Shown here: piece by piece, positions 37,201 to 45,647 of the stretch
Layout: every line of letters starts with the position of its first letter
How positions within the stretch are numbered: position 1 is the stretch's first letter
Notes under the pieces: generated by a model
Database searches by the model: none
Told to the model about the DNA's origin: nothing
The model's input: the letters and a program-made list of their open reading frames with translations, nothing else
Translations under genes and position numbers: made by a program
Source of the DNA: CAVTPD01 sp963736575
Lineage (GTDB): Bacteria; Bacteroidota; Bacteroidia; Cytophagales; JAAEPT01
Direction: 5' to 3'
Assembly (NCBI GenBank): GCA_963736575.1
Contig: CAVTPD010000001.1
Location: 186,001 to 250,000 of the forward strand
Length of the DNA: 64,000 nt

Positions 37201-37987
37201 ATGAAGTTTCTGCTGCCATTTCTGTCCGCCTCATTTTCACTCCTGCCACTCGGTGCCGCTGTTGTTGAAAAAACCGTTGAATATTCACACGAAGGAACGG
37301 TGCTCGAGGGGTTCCACGCCTATGACGAAGAAATCGAGGGCAAACGCCCTTCGGTTTTAATCATCCACCAGTGGACGGGTCTGACGGATTACGAAAAAAT
37401 GCGCGCCCGCATGCTAGCAGAGATGGGTTACAACGTCTTTGCCGCTGACGTGTATGGAAAAGGAATCCGTCCCCAGCCTCCGGCCGCAGGCGAAGAAGCG
37501 GGAAAATACAAAGCCGATCGCGAACTTTACCGGGCCCGGATGCTTGCAGGACTTGAAGTCCTGAAAAAAGACGAGCGCACGGACTCATCTCGCATCGCTG
37601 CGATCGGATATTGTTTTGGTGGCACGGGTGTTCTCGAACTAGCCCGTGCTGGAACAGAGATCGCCGGAGTCGTCTCGTTTCATGGCGGACTGAGTGCGGT
37701 GCCCGGGATGGAAGCGAAAGAAGGCAGGCTGCCTGCGAAGGTCCTATGCCTGCACGGTGCGCTGGACCCCTATGTTCCGGCGGATGAGGTCGGCGGCGTT
37801 CGAGGCGGAGATGATCGCCGCAGAGGCCGACTGGCAATTCATCACTTTCGGCGGTGCTGTGCATGGCTTCACTCAGAAAATGGCCGGAGATGATCCCTCA
37901 AAAGGCGCTGCATATGACGCGAAGGCCGATGCCCGCTCATGGGAGGACATGCAGCAGTTTTTCGCAGAGATTTTTCTCGAATCCTGA
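37201..37987 (+). CDS. dienelactone hydrolase-family protein, exported (one frameshift)
   Basis: An alpha/beta-hydrolase with a signal peptide (MKFLLPFLSASFSLLPLGAA). The dienelactone hydrolase catalytic triad is visible. The nucleophile Cys lies in RIAAIGYCFGGTGVLELARA, Asp in VLCLHGALDPYVPADEV, and His (after the shift) in WQFITFGGAVHGFTQKM. A frame change near 37785-37800 separates the last block, which ends WEDMQQFFAEIFLES. Joined length (~261 aa) is normal plus signal. Dienelactone hydrolases open lactone rings, but many homologues act on other esters. It follows an AT-rich promoter region and precedes an M14-like gene by 28 bp. Confidence 0.85.
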
Positions 37988-38015
37988 AACATAGCCGACA
38001 AGGTCTTATCGGAAA

Positions 38016-38753
38016 ATGCGCGATCTCTTCGATTGGACCGAGTTCCCCGCCGCATTCGCGAATGCCGCGAAGCACTGCGGGTTTTCCGGTGAGGCGCTGA
38101 TGGAAACGGAGGACGGAACAATTACCGCGTGGGAGCGTCCGGGGACCGGACCGACTGTATATATATCCGCAGGCATGCACGGTGATGAGCCGGCCGGTCC
38201 ACTCGCTTTGTTACAGAAAATGGAAAGCGGTTGGTTTTCCGGAGATTTCCATTGGCTGGTTTGCCCGGCTCTGAATCCTGGCGGTCTTGCTTTTGCTACG
38301 CGGGAAAATCGGCAGGGTTTTGATCTGAACCGTGACTACCTACTCCAGCAGTCATTGGAAATTGCGGCGCATGCCCGCTGGCTTTCCAGTCAGCCCGTCC
38401 CTTCGTTGTTCGTATCGCTCCACGAGGATTGGGAGACGGAGGGTTTTTATTTTTATGAAATCAACCTTGAGGCTGACGATCCTTCCCGCCATCAGGCAAT
38501 CCTGAATGCCGTCTCACAATATTTCCCCCCAGAGGAAGGTCCTGAAATCGATGGCCATGAAGTGAGGGGACCCGGATGGATCTTTCACTCGGCGGAAGCC
38601 GATCTGCCGGACGCGTGGCCGGAGGCAATCTGGCTGGCGAAGAAAGGTTGCCCGCTTTCGTTTACCTTCGAGACGCCGAGCAGAGCCGAAATATCCCGCC
38701 GTGTGGGTGCACATATTTCCGGTTTGGAAAGCATACTCGCGACTCTGCAGTGA
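38016..38753 (+). CDS. M14-family zinc carboxypeptidase / aspartoacylase-like protein
   Basis: A 245-residue cytoplasmic protein. The HxxE zinc motif is YISAGMHGDEPAGPLALL, the third ligand His lies in PSLFVSLHEDWETEGFYF, and the catalytic Glu region is SFTFETPSRAEISRRVG. Other blocks, HWLVCPALNPGGLAFATREN and GFDLNRDYLL, are shared by the succinylglutamate desuccinylase/aspartoacylase and murein-peptide amidase-like M14 group. Substrate unknown. It is probably co-transcribed with the dienelactone hydrolase gene. Confidence 0.82.
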   Translation: MRDLFDWTEFPAAFANAAKHCGFSGEALMETEDGTITAWERPGTGPTVYISAGMHGDEPAGPLALLQKMESGWFSGDFHWLVCPALNPGGLAFATRENRQGFDLNRDYLLQQSLEIAAHARWLSSQPVPSLFVSLHEDWETEGFYFYEINLEADDPSRHQAILNAVSQYFPPEEGPEIDGHEVRGPGWIFHSAEADLPDAWPEAIWLAKKGCPLSFTFETPSRAEISRRVGAHISGLESILATLQ

Positions 38754-38810
38754 TGAGTTGGCGGGGCGCGTGTCCTTGCAATTTTCACCTGCCGCTTTTA
38801 GAAACGGCTT

Positions 38811-40319
38811 GTGAAGATCACCCCCGCACGAATCGTTTCAGTTCTCGCCGCTTTCTCCCTCGGTGCCCAGGCCCAGACATCTCTCAATTCCGGAGGTGAA
38901 AATGGCTCGCTGCCCGATGCGTCACTCCCCGAGTCGGGATCACCTGCAGCAGCGTCGCGGAAGGCTTTCGAAGAGGGCAAACATGAGGAGGCGGTGAAGC
39001 TTGCGGAGCCACTTGCTGAAAAGGGCGATCCGGATGCTCTCTACTTGATGGGTTTCGCGCATGAGACGGGAAGGGGAGCTCCGCTTTCTTTGGAAAAGGC
39101 GCAGGAATATTATCGCAAGGGGATGGCGAAGGGCCATGCGGATTCGGCCTACCGCCTCTCTTTCATCCTCCTGTCCAGCCAGGACGAGACGAGCCGCCTC
39201 GAGGCACAGGCGATCCTGGAGAAGCAGGCTGCCAAAGATCCGGCGGTTTCCGGGCGGATTCTTGGGGAGGCTTTTTTACTCGGCCGTTTTTCAGGCGAGC
39301 CTGATCCCGACAACGCGTTGAAATGGTGGAAGAGTGCTGCGGAAGCAGGGGACGTCGCATCCATGCTTTTCATCGCCCGGTTTTACGATGGTCAAATGGG
39401 TTTCGCCGAACGCAAAGACCCCGCCGCCGCAATTGAGTTTTTCGAGAAAGCCGCAGAGAAAGGAAACACCGGTGCGATGGTCGCCGCCGGCTCACGACTC
39501 CTCTATGGGAATGAAGCCTCCAGAAACGAGAAGCGCGGTTTGGAATTCATCGACAAGGCCATCGCTGCAAAAGACGGGTCCGCATACTTCGCCCTGGGCA
39601 TGTGGCAGGAGACTGTGAAAGAGGACCTGACAGCGGCTCTCGCGGAATATGAGCGCGGCAAGGACGCGGGCCAGCCCGATAGCATGATACGGGCTGCCGA
39701 ATATTATCTTGAGGGAAAAGGGACCGAGAAAGACGTTCCGCGCGCAGTCAGTATCTTGGAGAAGGCGGCCGGGGATGGCAATGCCCAGGCCCATCTCATG
39801 CTGGCTGCAAATATTCTTCAGTCCGAAAAGCCGGATACGATTTCCGGATATCAGCACCTTCTCGCGGCCTCCAATGCCGGTATGGCCTCGGCGCAGAATG
39901 AACTCGGGCTGTTCTACCTTTCCGGCGGCCTCGGAATGGCTGATACCTCCGCCGCTGTTTCATGGTTCAGCCGTGCGGCGCAGTCGAATTTTGCCGCCGC
40001 TCAAAATAATCTTGGTGCCCTTCACGAACGTGGCTCCGGAGTCGAGCAAAACTACGAAAAAGCCGCACAGCTATATGCGCTTGCCGCCCGCCAGGGTCAC
40101 CCGTCCGCCACCCTCGCCTTGGCACGTTTTCAAGCGGCTGGCGCGGCAATGGAAATCAACCGTCCGCGCGCATGGGCACTTGCTAAGATCGCGGAAGATC
40201 GCGGCGAATCCAACGCGGCGGAATTTATCACAACGCTTGAAAAGGACCTCTCAGAAGATCAGCTCGCCGAGGCTAAGAAGGAACTGGATGCCATGACATC
40301 GGAGAAAGAAACGGAGTGA
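38811..40319 (+). CDS. exported Sel1-repeat (TPR-like) protein
   Basis: A 502-residue protein (GTG start) with a signal peptide (ITPARIVSVLAAFSLGAQAQ) and about nine Sel1-like repeats. Examples are GDPDALYLMGFAHETGRGAP, ALKWWKSAAEAGDVASMLFI, AIEFFEKAAEKGNTGAMVA, AVSILEKAAGDGNAQAHLML, AVSWFSRAAQSNFAAAQNNL then GALHERGSGV, and AAQLYALAARQGHPSATLAL. The C-terminus is charged. Sel1 arrays form solenoids that scaffold protein complexes; this one acts outside the cytoplasm. It lies 57 bp after the M14-like gene and 19 bp before coaB on the same strand. Confidence 0.9.
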   Translation: MKITPARIVSVLAAFSLGAQAQTSLNSGGENGSLPDASLPESGSPAAASRKAFEEGKHEEAVKLAEPLAEKGDPDALYLMGFAHETGRGAPLSLEKAQEYYRKGMAKGHADSAYRLSFILLSSQDETSRLEAQAILEKQAAKDPAVSGRILGEAFLLGRFSGEPDPDNALKWWKSAAEAGDVASMLFIARFYDGQMGFAERKDPAAAIEFFEKAAEKGNTGAMVAAGSRLLYGNEASRNEKRGLEFIDKAIAAKDGSAYFALGMWQETVKEDLTAALAEYERGKDAGQPDSMIRAAEYYLEGKGTEKDVPRAVSILEKAAGDGNAQAHLMLAANILQSEKPDTISGYQHLLAASNAGMASAQNELGLFYLSGGLGMADTSAAVSWFSRAAQSNFAAAQNNLGALHERGSGVEQNYEKAAQLYALAARQGHPSATLALARFQAAGAAMEINRPRAWALAKIAEDRGESNAAEFITTLEKDLSEDQLAEAKKELDAMTSEKETE

Positions 40320-40338
40320 GCCGAATCTTCCCCACCTT

Positions 40339-40971
40339 ATGAAGCTCCTCGTCACCGCCGGCCCCACCCGCGAAGCAGTGGACCCGGTCCGCTACCTGAC
40401 GAATCGGTCATCCGGGAAGATGGGCTACGCCATCGCAGCCGCAGCCGTCCATGCCGGACATCACGTTCTCTTAATCTCCGGCCCGACTTCTCTCGATGTG
40501 CCAGAAGGAGTTGATTTTCTTCCGGTCGAGTCCGCCAGCGATATGTATGACGCGGTCGCAAACTATCTGCCACGAATGGACTGCGGGATCTTCGCCGCAG
40601 CCGTCGCGGACTACACACCCGCAGCTCCCGCCGATCAAAAAATCAAGAAACAGGATGAGAGGATCTCACTCGATCTGGTGAAAACAAAAGACATCCTCGG
40701 ATCTGCCCGGAGCAAATTCGGATTTACTGGATTCCTAGTAGGCTTCGCCGCAGAGACTGAAAACCTGGAGACCAACGCCCGCATCAAGCTCGAGAAGAAA
40801 GGCTGCGACCTTGTCGTCGCAAACGATGTCTCCCGCAGCGATATCGGCTTCGACTCCCACGAAAACGAAGCTCTCTTGGTCTTTTCTGACAGGACCGAGC
40901 CTTTCGCAAAAGCCCCCAAGCACGACCTGGCAATGTATCTTGTTTCCCTATTGGAAAATCCAAACGTGTAA
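40339..40971 (+). CDS. coaB: phosphopantothenate-cysteine ligase CoaB (stand-alone)
   Basis: Joins 4'-phosphopantothenate and cysteine (CTP-dependent in most bacteria) in coenzyme A synthesis. The 210-residue product matches only the C-terminal half of the bifunctional CoaBC. Motifs are LVTAGPTREAVDPVRYLTNR then SSGKMGYAIAAAAVHAG, GIFAAAVADYTPAAPADQKI then KK, and LVVANDVSRSDIGFDSHENE. A stand-alone CoaB lacking the CoaC decarboxylase half implies that coaC is elsewhere in the genome. Confidence 0.92.
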   Translation: MKLLVTAGPTREAVDPVRYLTNRSSGKMGYAIAAAAVHAGHHVLLISGPTSLDVPEGVDFLPVESASDMYDAVANYLPRMDCGIFAAAVADYTPAAPADQKIKKQDERISLDLVKTKDILGSARSKFGFTGFLVGFAAETENLETNARIKLEKKGCDLVVANDVSRSDIGFDSHENEALLVFSDRTEPFAKAPKHDLAMYLVSLLENPNV

Positions 40972-41111
40972 AATCACAGTTGAAGGCAAGTCCCCGCATC
41001 TTCGGCGGTTAAATAAATATTCGAGTGCCCGTCTCGCGGCTTGCTGTTCCATGGCTCCACGCTTCTGACACTTCCCTCATTGCCAAAGCGCCGGCGAGGT
41101 GCTTTATTCTT

Positions 41112-41149
41112 TTCACAAGAAAGCCACCGACCCTTTCGGATCGGTGGCT
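41112..41149 (-). terminator. rho-independent terminator (bidirectional candidate)
   Basis: AGCCACCGA (41122-41130) pairs perfectly with TCGGTGGCT (41141-41149) around a 10-nt loop. On the minus strand it is followed by TTTCTTGTG, and it lies 51 bp after the stop of the gene ending at 41200. On the plus strand GGTTTTG follows, so it could also stop coaB transcription. Confidence 0.7.
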
Positions 41150-41199
41150 GGTTTTGACGGAACCCGTCGCTCTGATCGCGTGATTCTACCAGGAATCGA

Positions 41200-41580
41200 T
41201 CAGGCGGCGGTTTCCTCGTTTGCTGGCGGACGGATCAGCCCGGATGCTCGCTCGCTTTTTGGCACGAATCCCATCGCGCGGTAAAGCGGGCTGTCCTCGC
41301 CATGGGCGGGATCGCTGCGCACACCGTGTGCGATAAGGATCAGCAGCCCTTTCAGCGAGTCCTCTTCCTGGTCCCGCGTTCTTAGCGCGGCGGAGCGTTG
41401 GACCGTCAGGGTCTGCAATTTCTCAACAGCGTCCTCGAACGGCTCGGTGGCCGCCTCGAACTCCGCGAGCGTTTTCCCTGCGAACGTCGCGTCCGGGGCG
41501 ATCTCCCTCCATGCGAGGAGGAAGTCTTCGGCCTTTCTGGCAGGCCGGCGCCGTCTGTTGTATGTATTACGGGTGTCCAT
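41200..41580 (-). CDS. small conserved hypothetical protein
   Basis: A 126-residue, mainly helical protein: LAEFEAATEPFEDAVEKLQT, ALRTRDQEEDSLKGLLILIA. The C-terminus reads SPLYRAMGFVPKSERASGL. The N-terminus is Arg-rich (RNTYNRRRRPARKAE). I recall similar short proteins in Verrucomicrobia and Planctomycetes, but no function. It precedes the terminator at 41122-41149 and starts 177 bp after the end of the higA-like gene. Confidence 0.6.
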   Translation of the reverse strand: MDTRNTYNRRRRPARKAEDFLLAWREIAPDATFAGKTLAEFEAATEPFEDAVEKLQTLTVQRSAALRTRDQEEDSLKGLLILIAHGVRSDPAHGEDSPLYRAMGFVPKSERASGLIRPPANEETAA

Positions 41581-41757
41581 AATCTACGTGTGGTGATTGG
41601 GAAACGCCGGCCATGGATCCCGATCCCGCACTCGCGGGTGGGTGGCCTGCGGTTCCCCGCTTTTGTTCCAAACCGGAGGCCTGCGTGGAGCCCTCCGCCC
41701 GGGAAAATGAAAGCCGCGGCATCCCTGCCGTGGCGAAAATATGTGGGAGCCGCGCCA

Positions 41758-42988
41758 TCATTTCGGCCAGTCCTTCTTGGTGAAGCCCAGCGCCTTGCGC
41801 GCCTCGCCATATCCCACCAGCGTCTTGTGGAGCCGGTAGTCGTTCGCTTCCCGCCGCAGGCGACCGGCGATCACCGCTGCGCCCACCCTCAGCCGAGAGG
41901 CCGCGGCGCGGATGTCCATGGCGTAATGCAGGTGTTTCACCTCCTCCCATTTCTCCGGCGGGATGGGCGTGTCCAGCGCGAAGCGATCCGCCTCCTGCTC
42001 GATCCTCCCGGTGCGCCTGCGGTCGATCTCCACATCGAAGATCGCCGGGTTCTCGCTGGAAAGGTGCAGCAGCACGTGGCCGATCTCGTGGAACAGGGTG
42101 AACCAGAAATTGTCCAGCCTGTCCTGCCGCAGCGTGAGCCCGATCACCGGTCGCCCGCCAGGGCTGAGCAGGGCGGAGCCGTCGAGATGTGTCTGGTCCA
42201 GCCGTGGCTCGATGATGACGGCGATGCCCTTTTCCAGCAATGCCGCGCAGGCCAGCCGCGGGCCGTCCGCGAGGTAGCTCAGCCCGGCCAGCCAGCGCAG
42301 GAAATCCGCATCCACCGCCAGTGGCATCCCAGGGCGGGGGAGCGGTTTCGCGCTCCGCCCGCAGCAGCACCCGCACCCGCCACGCCTCCAGCGCGTGCAG
42401 GTTGACCTTCGCCTTCTCGCCCCCGCCCTGGCGGGCAAAGGCGGGGACGTTTTCCATGCCGGTGCCAAGGGCGGAAAACAGCCGCACGAGCAGGCCGGGC
42501 TTGTCCTTGGAGTCCGCCCGCCAGCTTCCGCCGCAGCCATCGAAATAGCCGCGGTCATACATCTGCTTCATCGGGTAATCCGCCGGATCGCGCCCGTTTC
42601 CATCCGGAGAATCCTCCGGGGTATCGTCGGGCGTGGAAGGACCCAGCAGCGAATCGGCGGGGATGCCCCATTCGTCGCGCAGCCTGCGCATCATTTCCTG
42701 GCTCAGTTGGCGCTTGCCGCTGAGCACCTCGGAGGCACGGCTTGCGCCCCCGAGCAATGCGCCGAGATCCTTGCGCTTGTAGCCCATCTGGAGCATACGG
42801 AAACGGATCGCTTCGAGTGGTGTGGGTGGTGGTATCGGGATGTTGTCAGTTTCATATCTCTGGATCAGCACGTTGAGCACCTCCAGTTCGTCCCGTTCAT
42901 TCGCGGGCAGTTTATTGAACCGCGATGCCAGCTCCGCCACGCGCTTGAGCGCGGCGGCATGCTGTTCCGTGGTCTTGATTGGTTTCAT
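41758..42988 (-). CDS. HigA-like antitoxin with C-terminal ImmA/IrrE metalloprotease domain (one frameshift)
   Basis: It starts at ATG 42988 with a HigA-type region (KPIKTTEQHAAALKRVAELA; NERDELEVLNVLIQRYETDN). An XRE-type helix-turn-helix follows (AIRFRMLQMGYKRKDLGALL then GGASRASEVLSGKRQLSQEM). After a linker the frame changes near 42330. It then reads LRWLAGLSYLADGPRLACAA and an M78 peptidase domain with the zinc motif NFWFTLFHEIGHVLLHLSSE (HEIGH) and EQEADRFALDTPIPPEKW (third-ligand region). Total ~409 aa. HigA/ImmA fusions regulate toxin modules or mobile elements. The open frame reaching from 43327 to 41567 is a chance read-through, not a 586-aa protein. Confidence 0.8.
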
Positions 42989-43008
42989 AGTGTCGTTGTT
43001 TGTGTTTT

Positions 43009-43327
43009 TTATTTGCAGGAAACGGGGGAATGTTCGCGGACGGCGCGGTTCCCTGCCTTCACGGCGGGAACCACGATCCCGTAGGCCAGGACGAGTTGCA
43101 GCTCTTCTTCGAAAAACACATCGGCCTCGATCCCGATGTCCCCTGGGCCGAGCACGAAGTGATAGCGCGCCCCACCCAGCCCCAGGCAGCGTGGGAACGA
43201 AACGATCATCCTGCGCCGCATCCCTCCATTCCGCCTTCCGAACCTCCGCAACCCACGCCCGGAAGCCCCCAGGACAACGTTTCGCCGCATCCGCCTCCAA
43301 CTCCTTCGTGATCCCCATGAGATTCAT
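43009..43327 (-). CDS. candidate toxin partner of the HigA/ImmA protein (frameshifted)
   Basis: Two frames join across an indel near 43200-43220. The first (from ATG 43327) gives MNLMGITKELEADAAKRCPG with FRAWVAEVRKAEWRD, resembling the HigB-type start in which a helix with a W/Y-xxV-RKAEW pattern is typical. The second ends with RYHFVLGPGDIGIEADVFFE and ELQLVLAYGIVVPAVKAG, stopping at 43009, only 20 bp before the antitoxin start. The second part does not match HigB as I know it. Position and size (~105 aa) suggest the toxin of this module, but identity is uncertain. Confidence 0.4.
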
Positions 43328-43419
43328 CTTGGGCGCATTATTCAGAACTGCGTAACAATGTCCACAGTAAAGTTACCAAAACGGTAACAACTGCGAAGGC
43401 TTTGTGAGATAAGGGTTTG

Positions 43420-43640
43420 CAACCTCCCGGATGCCGCCGTCATAACCCCCGGTCCGCACCCTTGCGCCCCGTCCGCAGCGCCTTGCGCCTCTGTCCGTAG
43501 CCCCTTGTGTCTCGGTCACGGAGCGCCGCGACTCGGTCCCAAAGCCCCGAGGCTCGGTCGCGAGGCCTTGCGGCACAGTACCAAGACACTTTCACCTCTG
43601 CCCCGACTCCCCGCGGCTCGGCCCGGACGGCTCGTGGCTA
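43420..43640. repeat. degenerate 21-bp tandem repeat
   Basis: Successive ~21-22-bp units follow the pattern CTTGCGCCTCTGTCCGTAGC, TTGTGTCTCGGTCACGGAGC, CGACTCGGTCCCAAAGCCCC and GAGGCTCGGTCGCGAGGCCT. They share a central CTCGGTC and a trailing AGCCCC-like end. In the minus-strand frame 43576-43373 they read as heptads LATEPRG, FGTESRR, SVTETQG. Divergence between units is high. The rest of the 43328-43927 gap shows no gene I can support. Confidence 0.5.
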
Positions 43641-43848
43641 GGTAGAAAACCATTTCGTACTCGGCCGGGAGAGCTAGCGGCTCGCTACAACGCGGTTCTG
43701 CGAGTTAGATCCTGATCCCGCCACGCCCGCATTTTCGCTATCTTCCCACTGATTTGATCCCGCGCTCCGGCGGCCCCCTACGGGCACGTCGCTTGCGCTC
43801 TTGTCCATGTCGCTCCGCTCCATTCTGATCACTCGGCACTTCTTACTG

Positions 43849-43877
43849 ATCGCGTGGGGCAAAACCTTTTACGCGAC
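43849..43877 (+). repeat. left copy of a direct repeat flanking vapBC
   Basis: The ~29-bp sequence starting ATCGCGTGGGGCAAA and ending TTTTACGCGAC recurs at 44604-44632 with one substitution and a one-base length difference. This copy lies 50 bp before the vapB start. Confidence 0.65.
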
Positions 43878-43927
43878 GCGCCATATTCCCCTTGTCCCCC
43901 GCATCATAAAAGCATAAAAACATACGC

Positions 43928-44173
43928 ATGAGAACGACCATCGACATTCCCGATCCCTTGTTCCGCGAGGTGAAGGCGACCGCTGCGCGGAAGGGCATGC
44001 TGCTGAAGCAGTTCATCACCTCCGCGCTGATCCGTGAGGTGGCGGAGGAGTCCCATGGGGGCTCTGCGGCGGAGCATCAGCAGAAGGTGAATGAGTTCCT
44101 GCGCGGCATCCAGGCGCAGAACACGGCACCCGTGCCCGCGCTGGACCGGGACGATCTCCACCAACGCCGCTGA
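43928..44173 (+). CDS. VapB-like ribbon-helix-helix antitoxin
   Basis: An 81-residue protein starting MRTTIDIPDPLFREVKATAA, a ribbon-helix-helix DNA-binding domain. A helix (GMLLKQFITSALIREVAEES) and a flexible C-terminal tail follow, which would wrap the toxin. Its TGA shares a base with the vapC start (TGATG at 44171-44175), so the pair is coupled. Such antitoxins neutralise the PIN nuclease and repress the operon. Confidence 0.85.
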   Translation: MRTTIDIPDPLFREVKATAARKGMLLKQFITSALIREVAEESHGGSAAEHQQKVNEFLRGIQAQNTAPVPALDRDDLHQRR

Positions 44174-44600
44174 TGGATATGGGACGCATCTTCGTGGATA
44201 CGAATGTTTTCCTCTACGCCGCTTCCATGGCTCCCGAGGATGCCCGGAAAAAGCAACTTGCGGCGGAAGTGATCCGCCGGCCCGGACTCGTGGTTTCCAG
44301 TCAGGTGATCCAGGAATTCATCTCCGCCGCGCTTCGTCGTCCGGCGCTGGGCTTGGGGGAGTCGCAGATTGATGTTTGGCTGGAATTTTTCGCCCCGGAG
44401 CAGGTGCAGGCGCTGACGCTGCCGGTCATCCGCCACGCCGTGGCTCTGCGCCGGCGTTACCAGCTCTCCCATTGGGACAGCACCATCATTGCCGCCGCGC
44501 TCGCCGCTGGCTGTGGCACGCTCTTTTCCGAAGACCTCTCGCACGGCCAAACCATCGACTCCCTCACCATCCGCAATCCTCTCCCTCTGATCACCGTCCG
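44173..44600 (+). CDS. VapC-like PIN-domain toxin (stop codon not found after the domain)
   Basis: A PIN-domain RNase starting MDMGRIFVDTNVFLYAASMA (first catalytic Asp). Acidic residues follow in VVSSQVIQEFISAALRRPA (Glu), SHWDSTIIAAALAAGCGTLF (Asp) and SEDLSHGQTIDSLTIRN (Asp). The conserved domain ends near 44600. The frame then stays open to 45171, across the flanking direct repeat and into the HNH gene in another frame. A single-base change near 44588 would give a TGA at the expected place (CCCTCTGATC), so the missing stop is probably an indel; I therefore give only the conserved extent. VapC toxins cleave tRNA or rRNA. Confidence 0.8.
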
Positions 44601-44603
44601 CCC

Positions 44604-44632
44604 ATCGCGTGGGGCAAAGACCTTTACGCGAC
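44604..44632 (+). repeat. right copy of the direct repeat flanking vapBC
   Basis: This matches 43849-43877 (ATCGCGTGGGGCAAA...TTTACGCGAC). It sits immediately after the conserved end of the PIN domain and before the HNH gene, so the two copies bracket vapBC almost exactly. Confidence 0.65.
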
Positions 44633-44640
44633 CGCCCACC

Positions 44641-44690
44641 TATCACCGATCACCGATCACCGATCACCGATCACTGATCACTTCTCACTT
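44641..44690 (+). repeat. 7-bp tandem repeat (ATCACCG units)
   Basis: About five consecutive copies of ATCACCG, the last degenerate (ATCACTG), lie between the right vapBC-flanking repeat and the start of the HNH gene. The array ends ~10 bp before the ATG at 44697 and could influence its translation or mediate slippage. Confidence 0.65.
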
Positions 44691-44696
44691 CTTCCC

Positions 44697-45647
44697 ATGC
44701 TTCTCGATACAGCCATCGAACGCCTCTACGATGTCAAGGTCGGCACCACGCCCGTGGAGGAAGGCGCTCCGCACGAACGACCTCACAAGCCGCTCCTACT
44801 CCTCGCCGCCCTTGACCTCATCGACGAGGGAAAGGCCTCTCCCGACCGAATCCCATGGTGCCAGGATCTCCGCGACCGCTTCACCGCCCGTTTCCTCCTC
44901 GTCAGGAAACACAATGACCAGAACACGCCGGAAAATCCCTTCCACTACCTCCAGACCCAAGGCTTCTGGAAAGCATGGATCGAGGACGGAGGAGCCCAGG
45001 CTCCCCTCCAGGCAACTCCGCTGGTCAACCAGATCGGCCGTGTCTTCGCCCGCTTCACCGACGGCTTCGAGCACCTCGCCGCACTCCCCGCCATGCGCCA
45101 ACACCTCCGCGAAGCCCTCATCTCACGCTACTTTCCGCATCTCTCCCAAATCAACAACTTGTCCGTCGTAGCCTTCTCGACCTTCGTAGCCTTGGCGAAG
45201 GAGGTGGCGAAGTCGGATCAAAATTCAACATCGCGTGTCGCAGAAGACACGCCCGAATACGGCCGCTCCCCCGCCTTCCGCCGCCTCATACTGAATCTCT
45301 ACGATCACCAGTGCGCCGCCTGCGGCCTCCGCATCAGGCTCCCCGCCGGGAACGATGTCTCCTTCATCGATGCCGCCCACCTCATCCCCTTCTCGGAATC
45401 CCGCAACGACCACCCAACCAACGGCCTCGCCCTTTGCAAGAACCACCACTGGGCCATGGACCGCGACATCATCGCCCCCGGCCCCGATCTACACTGGCAC
45501 GTCTCCCGCCTCATCGATCACCGACGCTCCAACGGCGAAAGGGAAATCCACGAACTCGCCGGGAAATCCGTCCTCCTCCCGAAAGATCCGGCTTTCCATC
45601 CAGATGCTGTGAGTCTGGCCTGGAGGTGCGGGAGATTAAGCGCGTAG
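44697..45647 (+). CDS. HNH restriction endonuclease-like protein (COG3440-like)
   Basis: A 316-residue protein. The N-terminal domain (ERPHKPLLLLAALDLIDEGK; FTARFLLVRKHNDQNTPENP then FHYLQTQGFW) is the type seen ahead of HNH nucleases in predicted modification-dependent restriction enzymes. The C-terminus carries an HNH_2-like nuclease: LYDHQCAACGLRIRLPAGND (CxxC), VSFIDAAHLIPFSESRNDHP then TNGLALCKNHHWAMDRD (His, Asn and His). The ATG at 44697 gives a complete N-terminal domain; the frame opens earlier only because vapC is read out of frame. It lies 277 bp upstream of the DNA methyltransferase gene on the same strand and may be its restriction counterpart or an independent type IV enzyme. 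Confidence 0.82.
   Translation: MLLDTAIERLYDVKVGTTPVEEGAPHERPHKPLLLLAALDLIDEGKASPDRIPWCQDLRDRFTARFLLVRKHNDQNTPENPFHYLQTQGFWKAWIEDGGAQAPLQATPLVNQIGRVFARFTDGFEHLAALPAMRQHLREALISRYFPHLSQINNLSVVAFSTFVALAKEVAKSDQNSTSRVAEDTPEYGRSPAFRRLILNLYDHQCAACGLRIRLPAGNDVSFIDAAHLIPFSESRNDHPTNGLALCKNHHWAMDRDIIAPGPDLHWHVSRLIDHRRSNGEREIHELAGKSVLLPKDPAFHPDAVSLAWRCGRLSA

Noticed and set aside
41567..43327. 586-aa open frame joining a HigB-like start, HigA and an Arg-rich tail
   Set aside because: Only residues from 42988 to about 42330 have coding character in this frame. The ImmA/IrrE domain continues in another frame and the upstream part belongs to a separate gene.
44641..44690. CRISPR-like repeat array
   Set aside because: Units are 7 bp and contiguous with no spacers. 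No cas gene or CRISPR array was seen anywhere in the window.
44376..44696. N-terminal extension of the HNH protein upstream of 44697
   Set aside because: This stretch is vapC read out of frame plus a 7-bp repeat; the HNH N-terminal domain is complete from ATG 44697.
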